Source of the DNA: JALYNX01 sp035292605
GTDB lineage: Bacteria; Actinomycetota; Acidimicrobiia; Spongiisociales; ZC4RG35
Direction of reading: 5' to 3'
Length of the DNA stretch: 64,000 bases
NCBI GenBank assembly: GCA_035292605.1
Contig: DATDPT010000069.1
Location: forward strand, 60,609-124,608
The first letter of the stretch is position 1. Every line of letters begins with the position of its first letter. Made by a program: the position numbers and the translations under genes. The notes under the pieces were generated by a model, which saw nothing but the letters and a program-made list of their open reading frames with translations, ran no database searches and had not been told where the DNA came from. Positions 33,964 through 42,918 of the stretch are shown here, in pieces.

Positions 33964-35200
33964 GTTCCCCGGAGAGGAACGCGCTCACGACATCGCCGAT
34001 CCTGGTGGGTGACGTCGACCCGAGCACCACGCCAAGTTGCTGGTGCATCCCGACGGCGACACTGGTCTCGGGAACCATGTCGGAAGGACCGACGACGAAC
34101 GACCACACTTCGTTAGCGAGCCCGGAGAGAGCATCGAGCGCGTAACTTGACGACTGATGGAAGCCATACCTTCCGACGTATTGGCTGTTTGTTGACCACT
34201 TACATTCGAACAACAGGGCGCGGTGCCCCTTGTCAATGAGCATGATGTCGACACCGATCGCTCCGCCAACCCCCGCAATCCCACGGACAGCGTCGTAGTA
34301 CGCAGCTCGTGGTAGCCCGTATGCGCCGCGCGAGGCTCCGGCTTCGAACCACAGGTCATAGCGAGTGCCGCTCGGTCCAATCGCTTCTATCTGCGCGCCG
34401 GGTCGAGTGCCCGATAACGGACGTCGCCACGTCACAACGAAACGGTGGTTGCGGAGTGCTCGGATCACCATCCCGTAGGACCCCAGGTGAAACAGCCGCC
34501 AGCCGATATCGGGGTCGGGGGTGATGAGTTCAAATGCAATGAACTCCGAGTCTCGTTCCGCTCGAACAGCAAGCTCGGCAGCCGCACCAACGGATGCCCA
34601 CGGATACCCGGAGGTCTTGAGCGACAACAAGCTGAGGCGGTCGGGGCGTGTCGCATCGATATCGGCGCTCCAGGGAGCGAGCGCATCGTCTACCACATCC
34701 AGACGTGCGCGGATCCGGAAAGAGCCCGACGCCCATAGCGACTCGACGTTGTTGACCGCTGCGCGCATTTGCCCGGCCAGCCACGCGAGCGTTCCTATCG
34801 CGACTTCGTCCATCACCCTGCGGCGGGTTCTCAACCTGAATTCCCGCGGTGGCCATCCGGACCTGGACCTTCGATGGGTTTCACGCCAGTTGATCGATCC
34901 TGCAGGGACTCGTGCGACATTGGGGTCCGAGACACTTGACGACGGCAGATACTCCTCCCAGTCAGATGCGGTCCGAGGCCATGTCGCAGATATCGGATCG
35001 ATGATGCCCAGGAGCACTCGCAACGCTCGACGGTGAATGTCGGTCGCAGTCCAGTCGAGCGCGTCCGGAGCCGAAACGTATGCCAAGGACTCATAGATCG
35101 AGCCTTCACCAGACCATCCGCGAAGGACCTCGTCGATGCCGACGCGAGGGATCGAAAGCGTCAGCCGAGGGTCTGACGTTGGATGACTGTCCACTCCCAT
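33947..35200 (-). CDS. PD-(D/E)XK nuclease, McrC-position partner
   Basis: A 417-residue protein whose C-terminal part contains GVDIMLIDKGHRALLFECKW near residues 317-336: Asp, then E-x-K after a β-strand, the PD-(D/E)XK nuclease core. The N-terminal 300 residues are unrecognised, with an Arg-rich RLRTRRRVMDEVAIG. It overlaps the end of the McrB-like gene by 40 bases, so the two are coupled, as in McrBC-type systems. The nuclease call rests on the motif and context. Confidence 0.65.
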   Translation of the reverse strand: MGVDSHPTSDPRLTLSIPRVGIDEVLRGWSGEGSIYESLAYVSAPDALDWTATDIHRRALRVLLGIIDPISATWPRTASDWEEYLPSSSVSDPNVARVPAGSINWRETHRRSRSGWPPREFRLRTRRRVMDEVAIGTLAWLAGQMRAAVNNVESLWASGSFRIRARLDVVDDALAPWSADIDATRPDRLSLLSLKTSGYPWASVGAAAELAVRAERDSEFIAFELITPDPDIGWRLFHLGSYGMVIRALRNHRFVVTWRRPLSGTRPGAQIEAIGPSGTRYDLWFEAGASRGAYGLPRAAYYDAVRGIAGVGGAIGVDIMLIDKGHRALLFECKWSTNSQYVGRYGFHQSSSYALDALSGLANEVWSFVVGPSDMVPETSVAVGMHQQLGVVLGSTSPTRIGDVVSAFLSGEPNDLR

Positions 35201-36786
35201 TGCTCTCTCGTCATGGCCTGTTCATCTTCGACGACACGCGTTCCAAGTGCGTCGAAGACGACGTCGTCGAACGCACTAATGAACTTGCCGACATTCGCGA
35301 CGTAAGCCTCGGCCAGTTGCTCGGAAATGTCATCATCGGCGACACCGTCGAGGTAGTCCGCAAGTCGGAGAAAGATCGCGGGTCCCAGCAGAGTCTCCCG
35401 CTCCCCATAGTGCGCGGAGTACAGCGCCACAATCGACGTGCGAACGTCATCGGAAAGTTCGGGGTAAGTGTCACTCAGGAGTGAGTCGAACTGCCCTGGG
35501 CTCAACGCTGGAACCGGGATAACCACGAATCTCCGTGATAGGGCCTGGCCCATCCTGAAGACGCGCTGAGCGTCCTGAGGATTGTATGTACCTAACAATC
35601 GCCAGTCGCGACCGGCAAGATACCGGGTGGGCTCGCCAGTCGCGGTGTCCGTTGCAGTCGCCAATGAAATGTGAGAATCGGCCCAACCGATGTGGATCGC
35701 ATTGCCACCATGCGGGTTGGCTCTGCCAACCTCGACCTCTTGACGGGACAGCCACGTGAGTAGAGGCCCCATTATCTTGTCGAGGTCGGCCCGGTTCGTT
35801 TCGTCCAGTACGAGCCAGCGGTGCTCAGCAACCGCGTCCAGGAGCAGCCCGTTCGACCACACCAGGTTGGCGTTCTCATCCGGGGCTATCCCACCGACTA
35901 GGTCGAAGGCCGACCAGCTCTCATCGGGGGTGCGCCATATCGGATTCGGCACAAAATCGGGAGCGAAGCCGAACTCACCAGGATTCGCCGCGACCATGTT
36001 CACCATCCAGCGAACAAGTGTGCCTTTTCCCGTTCCTGGCGGGCCGACAAGCAGGATGCACGGATATCGCTCGACGGATCTGCGCAGCATTCTCTCGGTT
36101 CGGGCATCCACGACGATTGTGACGTCCTCAGGAAGCATTCCGCCGGTAGGAGGAGTGGCCGGCGGCGCGGTGACCGTCACGGCCGCTGGAGGGCCTAGCG
36201 GATCGGGGATCTCATCGGGTGCCCACTCCGGTTCGCCGAGCAGCTGCACGCCGAGCGGTCGGCTGTCGGTCACGGTGTCTAGGGCAGCCTGAGTGATCGC
36301 AAGAGACGTGAGCAGCTGAGCCTCGGCCTTGGCCCAGTCGTCATTGTCTTCGAAATCCATGTTCCGGAGCAACAACGCAGCCAATGCCTGTTTCGATGGG
36401 AGCCGATCATCGGCCAAGGCTTCCGCGACGATCGCAGACGCGTTCGGCTTCAGCCCTTGGCGGATATCTTCGCCGTTGAAGATGCTCGTCGCCAACTTCG
36501 ACCCGCGCGTTGTGTTGTTCCAGACTGTCTTGCGACCTGAGTCCTCAGCGCCCAGCCAGTCGTATCGGAATGGGTACAGCCGTCCGATCCTCTCCTCGGG
36601 TACGACATCGAACAGTGCCGACACAGCGTCGTTGGTGTCCGCGATCGCTGGGTCGGGATAACGCCCGTTTGCCTCCATCCACTTGGCCGTTAGGAACGAC
36701 TCGAACATGGATACCTTGGCCCTGCTGTACTGCAGGCCTTTGAAGTCTCTGAGTGCGGCATTCATCGCCGCAGCGCTAACCCTCAT
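35161..36786 (-). CDS. McrB-like AAA+ NTPase
   Basis: A 541-residue motor. The N-terminal 230 residues are probably the DNA- or target-recognition part. The AAA+ domain follows: Walker A GPPGTGKG at 248-255, Walker B WLVLDETNRAD near 325 and a sensor-like LLGTYNPQDAQRVFRMGQ, where GTxNxxD is typical of the McrB/dynein AAA_5 group. LSRRFVVIPVP is the arginine-finger region. It should power the downstream nuclease. It differs from classic McrB in lacking the MNTAD signature. Confidence 0.75.
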   Translation of the reverse strand: MRVSAAAMNAALRDFKGLQYSRAKVSMFESFLTAKWMEANGRYPDPAIADTNDAVSALFDVVPEERIGRLYPFRYDWLGAEDSGRKTVWNNTTRGSKLATSIFNGEDIRQGLKPNASAIVAEALADDRLPSKQALAALLLRNMDFEDNDDWAKAEAQLLTSLAITQAALDTVTDSRPLGVQLLGEPEWAPDEIPDPLGPPAAVTVTAPPATPPTGGMLPEDVTIVVDARTERMLRRSVERYPCILLVGPPGTGKGTLVRWMVNMVAANPGEFGFAPDFVPNPIWRTPDESWSAFDLVGGIAPDENANLVWSNGLLLDAVAEHRWLVLDETNRADLDKIMGPLLTWLSRQEVEVGRANPHGGNAIHIGWADSHISLATATDTATGEPTRYLAGRDWRLLGTYNPQDAQRVFRMGQALSRRFVVIPVPALSPGQFDSLLSDTYPELSDDVRTSIVALYSAHYGERETLLGPAIFLRLADYLDGVADDDISEQLAEAYVANVGKFISAFDDVVFDALGTRVVEDEQAMTREQWEWTVIQRQTLG

Positions 36787-36962
36787 CGGAGTCTCCCCGC
36801 TGTGGAGTGGGTGCGGCGCAGCAAAGCCAGTCGGCCGGAGCGCTGCCGTCGTGGGTGTTGGCGAGATGGGGGGCGTGAATGGACTCGGCAGAGCGCCACC
36901 GCGTGTCCGGTTCTAATCGTTATGCGGTGATCTGATTTATCCATTGCCGTGGCCATGATCGA

Positions 36963-37238
36963 CTACCTCTGCCCTCTCGGGGGCGCACCGATGCCGCCAA
37001 CGAGGTCACCCGGATCGCACTCGAGTCCTTCCGCAAGCCGAAGGATGGAGATAACCCTGAGGCTTCGATTGCCACGCTCGATGTGGCTGACAGTTGAATA
37101 ATGCAATCCGGTCATGTGGGCCAGTCGCTCCTGTGAGATACCTATTGCCTCACGGCGGGCCCGGACCCGTCGACCGATCTCCGCTGCGACTTGAGCGTCG
37201 TCGGCGGGGTGGAACTTGATGGGCTTTTCCTGTGCCAT
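36963..37238 (-). CDS. XRE-family regulator, controller-protein-like
   Basis: A 91-residue protein consisting almost only of an HTH_3 domain: GRRVRARREAIGISQERLAH, then GLHYSTVSHIERGNRSLRVI and LRLAEGLECDPGDLVGG. Size and location upstream of restriction genes resemble C (controller) proteins of restriction-modification systems. The ATG at 37236-37238 was chosen over upstream alternatives because the earlier residues show no conserved domain. Confidence 0.7.
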   Translation of the reverse strand: MAQEKPIKFHPADDAQVAAEIGRRVRARREAIGISQERLAHMTGLHYSTVSHIERGNRSLRVISILRLAEGLECDPGDLVGGIGAPPRGQR

Positions 37239-37741
37239 GGAGGCACTAAGCCTTACCGCCAAGGTTGATATCGCCAAGAGCGCAATCACCAAGTGTGTTT
37301 CTGCCAATTCGGGTGGCAACGGCGACCACGCCCGAGGCCTTCGGATTACCCCCTCGGCGCGACTTTGCCCGTAGCGCACGGGCAACCGTCTCGACATTCG
37401 CAGGAAGGTGCTGAGGGATCGTATGAGAGCCGTAAACAGGCGAGTTCCTTGCGGGGCGTTTCGATGCGCGACGTCGACCGCAAATCGCTGGGGCCGAGGA
37501 CGGCCCGTCAGGGCCGCCCGCAGGCCGGCCTCTTGATTCCGTAGAGAAAGTCCTCAGAGCCGGGCTCCCCGCTCTTTCGGGGAGCCCGGAACGCGCTTCA
37601 GTTGCGATCACCAAGACACTATGGGCCACCTATTTGGAGGCGTGGACGCAACCACCGACGTCGGATGCGCTGCCGCGCCCAAGAACGCTCGTCCAGCATG
37701 CTCAGCCGTTCTCCCAAGTGAACAGAGAGGCCCACCCCGGT
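37239..37741. other. Intergenic region between the regulator and the relaxase end
   Basis: 503 bases with no convincing gene; the long minus frame across it is rich in Arg/Pro/Ser and resembles no known protein. It holds the strong hairpin at 37560-37589. Confidence 0.4.
37560..37589. terminator. 12-bp perfect GC-rich hairpin
   Basis: CCGGGCTCCCCG and its complement separated by CTCTTT. Lacks a T-run on either side. About 150 bases beyond the end of the relaxase gene, so a terminator is likeliest; a DNA hairpin for transfer-origin use is possible. Confidence 0.5.
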
Positions 37742-40700
37742 TCAGCGATGCAACATTGCTCCGTGCAGCACTGGACCCCTAAGGTCGATCCCACTGACAT
37801 TCGTTAGATCGTAGGCGCTGACGGCGTCACGCCACTGGGCGGAGGCCACAAAGGCGGGGTCGCCAACATCGGCTGCCGGTCCCAGCTTGATGCGAGCTTC
37901 TGCGTATCGGGCGACCGCTGACGACCACTGTTGACGGCGCAAGACGTCCATGGTCGGCGGAGGGCCAATGGCTTCAATGACTTCCTCAGGAGGGTGGATC
38001 TCGTAGGCGGCGACGCGTGCGTTGATACGGTGCTGCATTTCATCTGCGACAACCGCGTACCTGTGGAGAACACCAGCGTTCTGCTCCAGCCATGCTTCTC
38101 GGGTGACCACGTGTCGGTCTAGGTCGTCACGTCTTCCGACTAGCGCTCGGACCTGGGCGCGGGCACCGGACGTGCGAAGTCGTTCAGCGATCTCGTTGGC
38201 TTCGTCGATAGCAGCTTCCACCGCGGTCAGCTCGTCGGTGACATCGGTCCCGATCGGACTCCGTCTGATGATGCCCTCAAGCTCGTCACGCCATTCGATG
38301 AGCTGTTGATCGGTGGCAGTCGTCACCGGGAGGCCCTGATCATGGGCAAGAGGTTCGATTACCGACTGCGAGAGCTGACGGGCGAGGGAGGCAACACGGT
38401 CCTCCGCGAGCGGATCGCCGTGGATGTAGGTGCATTCGCCGAGAGGGCCGGGCGCGTCGTTGATCCACAGATGGGTCTCTCCTCTGGCCCTGGAGAGGGC
38501 GGTGTAGCCGTGCTCCGCTCTCACTCCTGTGTCCGCATAGACATGCGTGCTCTGAAAGGTCTGTCCTTGGGAGGTATGGATGGTCTGGGCGTAGGCATGG
38601 TCGACGTTCCTGTCGAGGTAACGCTTTGGCAGTTCGATCACTTCGCCGTCGAGGTCTCTACGGAAGCTGACGCTGCCCGGGTCGGGGTGCACGCTGAGCA
38701 CGGTGCCAGTCTGGCCATTGCGTAGGTCGGCGTGTGCATACCAGTTGTCGCGCACCACTATTCGGTCACCGGCCTGGAACTCAATCCTCCAACGATTGAC
38801 GATTGAGGGACCAGTTATCTCGGCAGCGTCCCGCATGCGGACCCGGGCCAGTTGGTTGAGCATCTGGACCTCGTCGCGACGAGAGGCGAGCATCCGCACG
38901 CCGTCGAGCCCATGATTCTGAACGTCGGTCCACCAGGCGTCGACCATCGCTGCCTTGGTCGCGTACTCATCGCGACCGAGGTGGAGCCGCCCAGCCTCGG
39001 CATATTCGTGGACGGCTTGTTCGATCTCTCCAGCGCGAAACCGATCGAGGGCGTGGCGGTCGAAGTCGAGGTGCTGTCGCTGGTTGACCCGCACCAGCTC
39101 ATCGACAACCTGCTCACCTGAGGCGACGATCCGGTGGAACACTCCTCCCGAATCGACTGAGGGAAGCTGCTTCGGGTCGCCGACCAGCACGAGTTTCCCG
39201 TGACAAGCCTCGACGTTTTCGACCAGCCATGCGAGGTCAGCAGTGGAGACCATGGAGGCCTCGTCCACCACGACCAGCGTCCCTGGGCGGAGCGGATCGG
39301 GGGATGCGTCGAGTTGATGCCGGAGCATGGCGATGGTTCCGGTCCATCGCTCGCCCAGATCTTCGCCCAGCTGGCGGGCAGCCGCCGCCGACGTCGCTAC
39401 TCCGATGACAGGGCACCCTGCGGCCGCGACAGCGTCGGCGTAGGCGCCGATTGAGTAGGTCTTGCCCGACCCGCCAGGTCCGACAACTGCCACTACTCGA
39501 CCGTCGAGCTCTCCGAGATGTCGCACGGCTTCGGCCTGGCCCTCCACCAGTTCCCGAATGCGAATCGCCCGCTCTAGCGCTTCTCGGTCGGGTGCGAGCG
39601 GCGAGCTGACTTTGACCGAATCGAGCACTCGCTGTTCTCGTTCGAGGTGGAGGCGGGTGGTGTATCGGGCTTCACCAGGGAGCGCCCGGAACCGCACCGT
39701 GCCGCCCTGCTGGAGCCAGCCAGGCCCCTGTCCTACTGCTATGTCCAACTCCTCGGTCGATAGAACAACACCTTCAGGGAGGACGAGCCCGGTCTCGGCG
39801 TGAGGAAGGATGGTGAGCACGTCCCCTGACTCTTGCGCGGCTCGGAGTAGCTCGCCGGTAGTGGCCAACAGCTCGACCTGGTTTGCTCCGTCGGGGAAGA
39901 TTGACGAAACATGGGCGACCAGATCCCGTTCGGTGAACACCGCCTGCCGGTCCGACACCCACTCCACGAGACTCCGGGCCGCCGCCTTCACTTGCTCCTC
40001 TTCAGGTCGGCGAGAGGGACGTGTCTCCCCCACCGCGGCCCTAACCACGGCTGCCACATCCTCGGGGGCGTCCATCGCTCGTCTCTGCCAGTGGGCCACC
40101 ACGTCGGAAGTGATCCCGTAGTCCTTCATCTCCCGGGTCACCTCTGCCTCGCCTGTCGGATGCGACTTGGGCTGGCGGGTCTCCAGGGTGAAGGATTGCC
40201 ACACACGCCGGTGCGCCTCCCCGCCCACCTCGGCCAGATATCGCTTCACCGCTTCGACGATCTCAGTACGGCGAGTGGAGAAATGACGGACCAACTCAGG
40301 GGAGAACCCGGCGATGTCGGCGACACCGTTGACCACCGGCTGCCACGACACACCCAACCTCTGGGTAAGCACATCCCGCAGCACCGCCTGGTACACCGAG
40401 CCGCCCGCTTTGGCGTGGGCATAGGCCCGCTTAGCGTCTATCGCCCGCCAGCCTTCATCGGCCCACACCCGATTGATGACCACCACGTGGGTGTGGACTT
40501 GGGGATCGTTGGCCCGAGAGGTGAAATGGTCGAAGGCAGCGGCCACGTAACCTTCCGACTCCGCCGTGCGGGTGTTCACCTTCCACCTGCCTTCCGCGTC
40601 CCGGTGCTTAGTCGCCAGCCGCGAATGGGAACAGTGCTCCTCCATGTAGGACATAGCATCGGCTACCGCCGCCTGGTGAGCCGCCGTGACCTCAACACGG

Positions 40701-41059
40701 ACCCGCTCATCACCGAAGGCATACAGCAGCGACACCGACTTAGGAGCCGAGAAGGTGTGGTCGAAGGCAGCCACCTTTCCGTGGCTGGCAAACCTACGCA
40801 CCATGGAGTCACCCCCCGGAGTCTGGTGACCCATCAGCTTGGTGAATACCTCCGAGTCCACCTCAGATCCGGACTCCAACCCGAGTCGTTCCATGCCGCC
40901 CCCCATCCACCGAGAGGGTGATTCGTGGGAGGCGTAGTAGTCCACCTGGGACGGCTTCCGCTCTCCCCGCAAGACCGGAACGTCCTCACCGACCGAGTGG
41001 CGGAGTTGTTGGGTGTAGTACTCCGCCTGGGAGGCCACCAGCTTGCCGATCGACTGCAT
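37742..41059 (-). CDS. MobF-family relaxase-helicase (TraA/TrwC type)
   Basis: A 1,105-residue protein that nicks the transfer origin and unwinds DNA for conjugation. The N-terminal relaxase part has tyrosines in QAEYYTQQL near residue 14 and the HUH-type metal site in DPQVHTHVVV. SYMEEHCSHSR and DHFTSRANDPQVH fit the MobF/TrwC pattern. The helicase part carries Walker A VVGPGGSGKT, VVVDEASMVS and a UvrD/RecD-like GYTALSRARGETHLWI near the C-terminus. The long C-terminal tail is helical. The ATG at 41057-41059 follows GGGGGG. Confidence 0.9.
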   Translation of the reverse strand: MQSIGKLVASQAEYYTQQLRHSVGEDVPVLRGERKPSQVDYYASHESPSRWMGGGMERLGLESGSEVDSEVFTKLMGHQTPGGDSMVRRFASHGKVAAFDHTFSAPKSVSLLYAFGDERVRVEVTAAHQAAVADAMSYMEEHCSHSRLATKHRDAEGRWKVNTRTAESEGYVAAAFDHFTSRANDPQVHTHVVVINRVWADEGWRAIDAKRAYAHAKAGGSVYQAVLRDVLTQRLGVSWQPVVNGVADIAGFSPELVRHFSTRRTEIVEAVKRYLAEVGGEAHRRVWQSFTLETRQPKSHPTGEAEVTREMKDYGITSDVVAHWQRRAMDAPEDVAAVVRAAVGETRPSRRPEEEQVKAAARSLVEWVSDRQAVFTERDLVAHVSSIFPDGANQVELLATTGELLRAAQESGDVLTILPHAETGLVLPEGVVLSTEELDIAVGQGPGWLQQGGTVRFRALPGEARYTTRLHLEREQRVLDSVKVSSPLAPDREALERAIRIRELVEGQAEAVRHLGELDGRVVAVVGPGGSGKTYSIGAYADAVAAAGCPVIGVATSAAAARQLGEDLGERWTGTIAMLRHQLDASPDPLRPGTLVVVDEASMVSTADLAWLVENVEACHGKLVLVGDPKQLPSVDSGGVFHRIVASGEQVVDELVRVNQRQHLDFDRHALDRFRAGEIEQAVHEYAEAGRLHLGRDEYATKAAMVDAWWTDVQNHGLDGVRMLASRRDEVQMLNQLARVRMRDAAEITGPSIVNRWRIEFQAGDRIVVRDNWYAHADLRNGQTGTVLSVHPDPGSVSFRRDLDGEVIELPKRYLDRNVDHAYAQTIHTSQGQTFQSTHVYADTGVRAEHGYTALSRARGETHLWINDAPGPLGECTYIHGDPLAEDRVASLARQLSQSVIEPLAHDQGLPVTTATDQQLIEWRDELEGIIRRSPIGTDVTDELTAVEAAIDEANEIAERLRTSGARAQVRALVGRRDDLDRHVVTREAWLEQNAGVLHRYAVVADEMQHRINARVAAYEIHPPEEVIEAIGPPPTMDVLRRQQWSSAVARYAEARIKLGPAADVGDPAFVASAQWRDAVSAYDLTNVSGIDLRGPVLHGAMLHR

Positions 41060-41153
41060 GCTCTCAACCCCCCGCAACCTGTGGTTGCAACTGTGTACGG
41101 TCAAACCGGTCGGTGGGCGAGAGGCGGGTGACTGTCATGGACGGCGACCGGGG

Positions 41154-41567
41154 TCAGAGACGGGCTAGGACGGCGAGCAAGGGGCGCTGGCAGGCTCCGC
41201 AGCGGCAGGCTCGGGGAGTGGGATGGGTCCAGCCATCGGGCCAATACGGGAGGCTGGTCGCGCATGTGGTGCAAAGGGCATAGCCGCCGATGAGGGGTAT
41301 CAGCGTGTACTCGTCGTCTACCGGGATCTGGGTGTTGCAGAGGTCGCAGATCCACAACGTGTTGTCATCTGGAAGGCTGGAGATCATGACCACCCCGAGC
41401 CGCTCCAGGTCGGCACGGAGTCCAGCTTCGGCGGCGACCCGCCGCCGGTAGACCTCACGGTGGGCAGCGGGGCGGACCACGAAGCGGAGCTCATCACGGC
41501 ACCGGCGACACAGCCCGACGTCGGTCAGGGGCTCGTGGGTGTCGCAGCTCGGGCAGTCTCCGATCAT
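41154..41567 (-). CDS. Small zinc-finger-rich protein
   Basis: A 137-residue protein with repeated zinc knuckles: CPSC...LCRRCRDE, ICDLCN...LCTTCAT and CRCGAC. No named family. Its ATG overlaps the primase stop (ATGA), so it is part of the mobilisation/replication operon. Possibly a DNA- or protein-binding accessory. Confidence 0.65.
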   Translation of the reverse strand: MIGDCPSCDTHEPLTDVGLCRRCRDELRFVVRPAAHREVYRRRVAAEAGLRADLERLGVVMISSLPDDNTLWICDLCNTQIPVDDEYTLIPLIGGYALCTTCATSLPYWPDGWTHPTPRACRCGACQRPLLAVLARL

Positions 41568-42571
41568 GCCGACACCGCTTTAAAGCAGAGCAGATGGTCA
41601 TCCCAGTCGGGTGTGGCTTGTGCGAGGGTGTTGAGATCGGTCCCGTCCGGCAAGTCGAGGATTCGAGCGTCGAGTCCTCGAGCAGCGAGGAGTTGTTGGA
41701 GACGGTCGGCGGCGACTCGGCCGGGATCGTCGCCGTCGAAGCCGATCAGGATCTGGCGGTGGCCCGTGTGGTCGGCGATGGTCTGGGCGATGCACATGCT
41801 GGGGTAGGCGGCACCAAGAACAGCGACAGCGGGGAGACCGGCGGTGGCTGCTGTCAGAGCGTCGAGGACACCCTCACAAACGATGAGCAGATCAGGCTGG
41901 CGGAGGGACGGGATGTGAGGCCAGGCGAGACCTGGGTTGGTTCCCAGCCGCCGTGTCGGATTCCCGTACTTTGTCCCGGCCCCGGAGTCGAGGTAGCGGG
42001 CCTGGACGTAGCTGAGACCGCCGGTCGGGTCCAGGGCCGGAAGCACGGCGGCCACTCCTGACCGTGGGAGCCCGAACCGTCTGCGGAGCAGGTTCGGTCC
42101 CGGGTCGGCGCCCACCCTGTTGGCGTTCAGGACTGCGGGATCGAGCCGCCGTTCTTCGATGAGCCATTCGAGGACCTGCAGGCCGGTCCGGGTCCTCAGG
42201 ATGCGCTGGCAGGCGTCGACGTAGTCCTCTACCGAAGGATGCAGTGGAACGGGCTCGTTGACGATCGTGTCGTGGGGGAGGGGATCGAGGTGGGCCACCG
42301 CGGCGAGTTGGACGATGGCCACGCCGACGGTCACACCATGGGCCGCGACCAGGGCGTCGATGGCGGTACCGCCTCGACCACAGGACCAGCACCTCCAGCG
42401 GCCGATCCCGTCGACCACTCGCATGCTCACCGACGGATGGCGATCCTCGTGGTCTGGATCCAGGCAACGCCACCGGCGCCGCTGGTGGCGGTCGGACGAA
42501 GCGGTGAGACTGTCGAGGAGACCGGCCAGGTCGACCCTGCGGCGCAGGTCGATCCGGTCGACGTGGCTCAT
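41564..42571 (-). CDS. DnaG-like primase (CHC2 zinc finger and TOPRIM)
   Basis: A 335-residue plasmid/ICE-type primase. The zinc finger is WRCLDPDHEDRHPS...WRCWSCGRGG, the CHC2-type C-x4-H...C-x2-C. A TOPRIM domain follows: LLIVCEGVLDALTA, ILIGFDGDDPGR and DGTDLN provide the E, DxD and D/N residues. It makes primers on the transferred single strand. Shorter than chromosomal DnaG (about 600 residues), lacking the helicase-binding C-terminus. It overlaps the SSB gene by ATGA. Confidence 0.85.
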   Translation of the reverse strand: MSHVDRIDLRRRVDLAGLLDSLTASSDRHQRRRWRCLDPDHEDRHPSVSMRVVDGIGRWRCWSCGRGGTAIDALVAAHGVTVGVAIVQLAAVAHLDPLPHDTIVNEPVPLHPSVEDYVDACQRILRTRTGLQVLEWLIEERRLDPAVLNANRVGADPGPNLLRRRFGLPRSGVAAVLPALDPTGGLSYVQARYLDSGAGTKYGNPTRRLGTNPGLAWPHIPSLRQPDLLIVCEGVLDALTAATAGLPAVAVLGAAYPSMCIAQTIADHTGHRQILIGFDGDDPGRVAADRLQQLLAARGLDARILDLPDGTDLNTLAQATPDWDDHLLCFKAVSA

Positions 42572-42918
42572 TGCTCAGACCGGTGGATCTCAGCCGTGGC
42601 GAAGCGGATCGAGGCGGCCAGCTCGTCGGCGTCGACCACGTAGCGGCGGCGCTTCTCTCCCGTGTCTGTAATCCATTCGTCCTGACGCATCCGACCAACG
42701 GCCACCACCCGGTCCCCTTGGTGCAGAGACGCGGCGGCATGCTCGGCCAGCTTCCGCCAGACCACTACCGAGTAGTAGCTGGTGCTCTGTAGGCACTGGC
42801 CGGACGAATCCTGGTAGTTGCGGTTCTCGGCGATGCGCAGGTCGGCCACCGCTACCCCGCCCGGTGTCTCGCGGAGCTCGGGGTCACCGCACAGGTTGCC
42901 GACGATGGTCGCATTCAT
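42568..42918 (-). CDS. ssb: Single-stranded DNA-binding protein
   Basis: A 116-residue OB-fold protein: MNATIVGNLCGDPELRETPG, STSYYSVVVWRKLAEHAAAS and GDRVVAVGRMRQDEW follow the SSB core. It lacks the acidic C-terminal tip (DDDIPF-like) that recruits partners in housekeeping SSB, typical of mobile-element versions. Operon member between the primase and the ArdC-like gene. Confidence 0.85.
   Translation of the reverse strand: MNATIVGNLCGDPELRETPGGVAVADLRIAENRNYQDSSGQCLQSTSYYSVVVWRKLAEHAAASLHQGDRVVAVGRMRQDEWITDTGEKRRRYVVDADELAASIRFATAEIHRSEQ

Noticed and set aside
37246..37629. 127-codon minus-strand frame near the regulator
   Set aside because: Arg/Pro/Ser-rich composition typical of a GC-rich shadow frame, no motif, and it crosses the hairpin.
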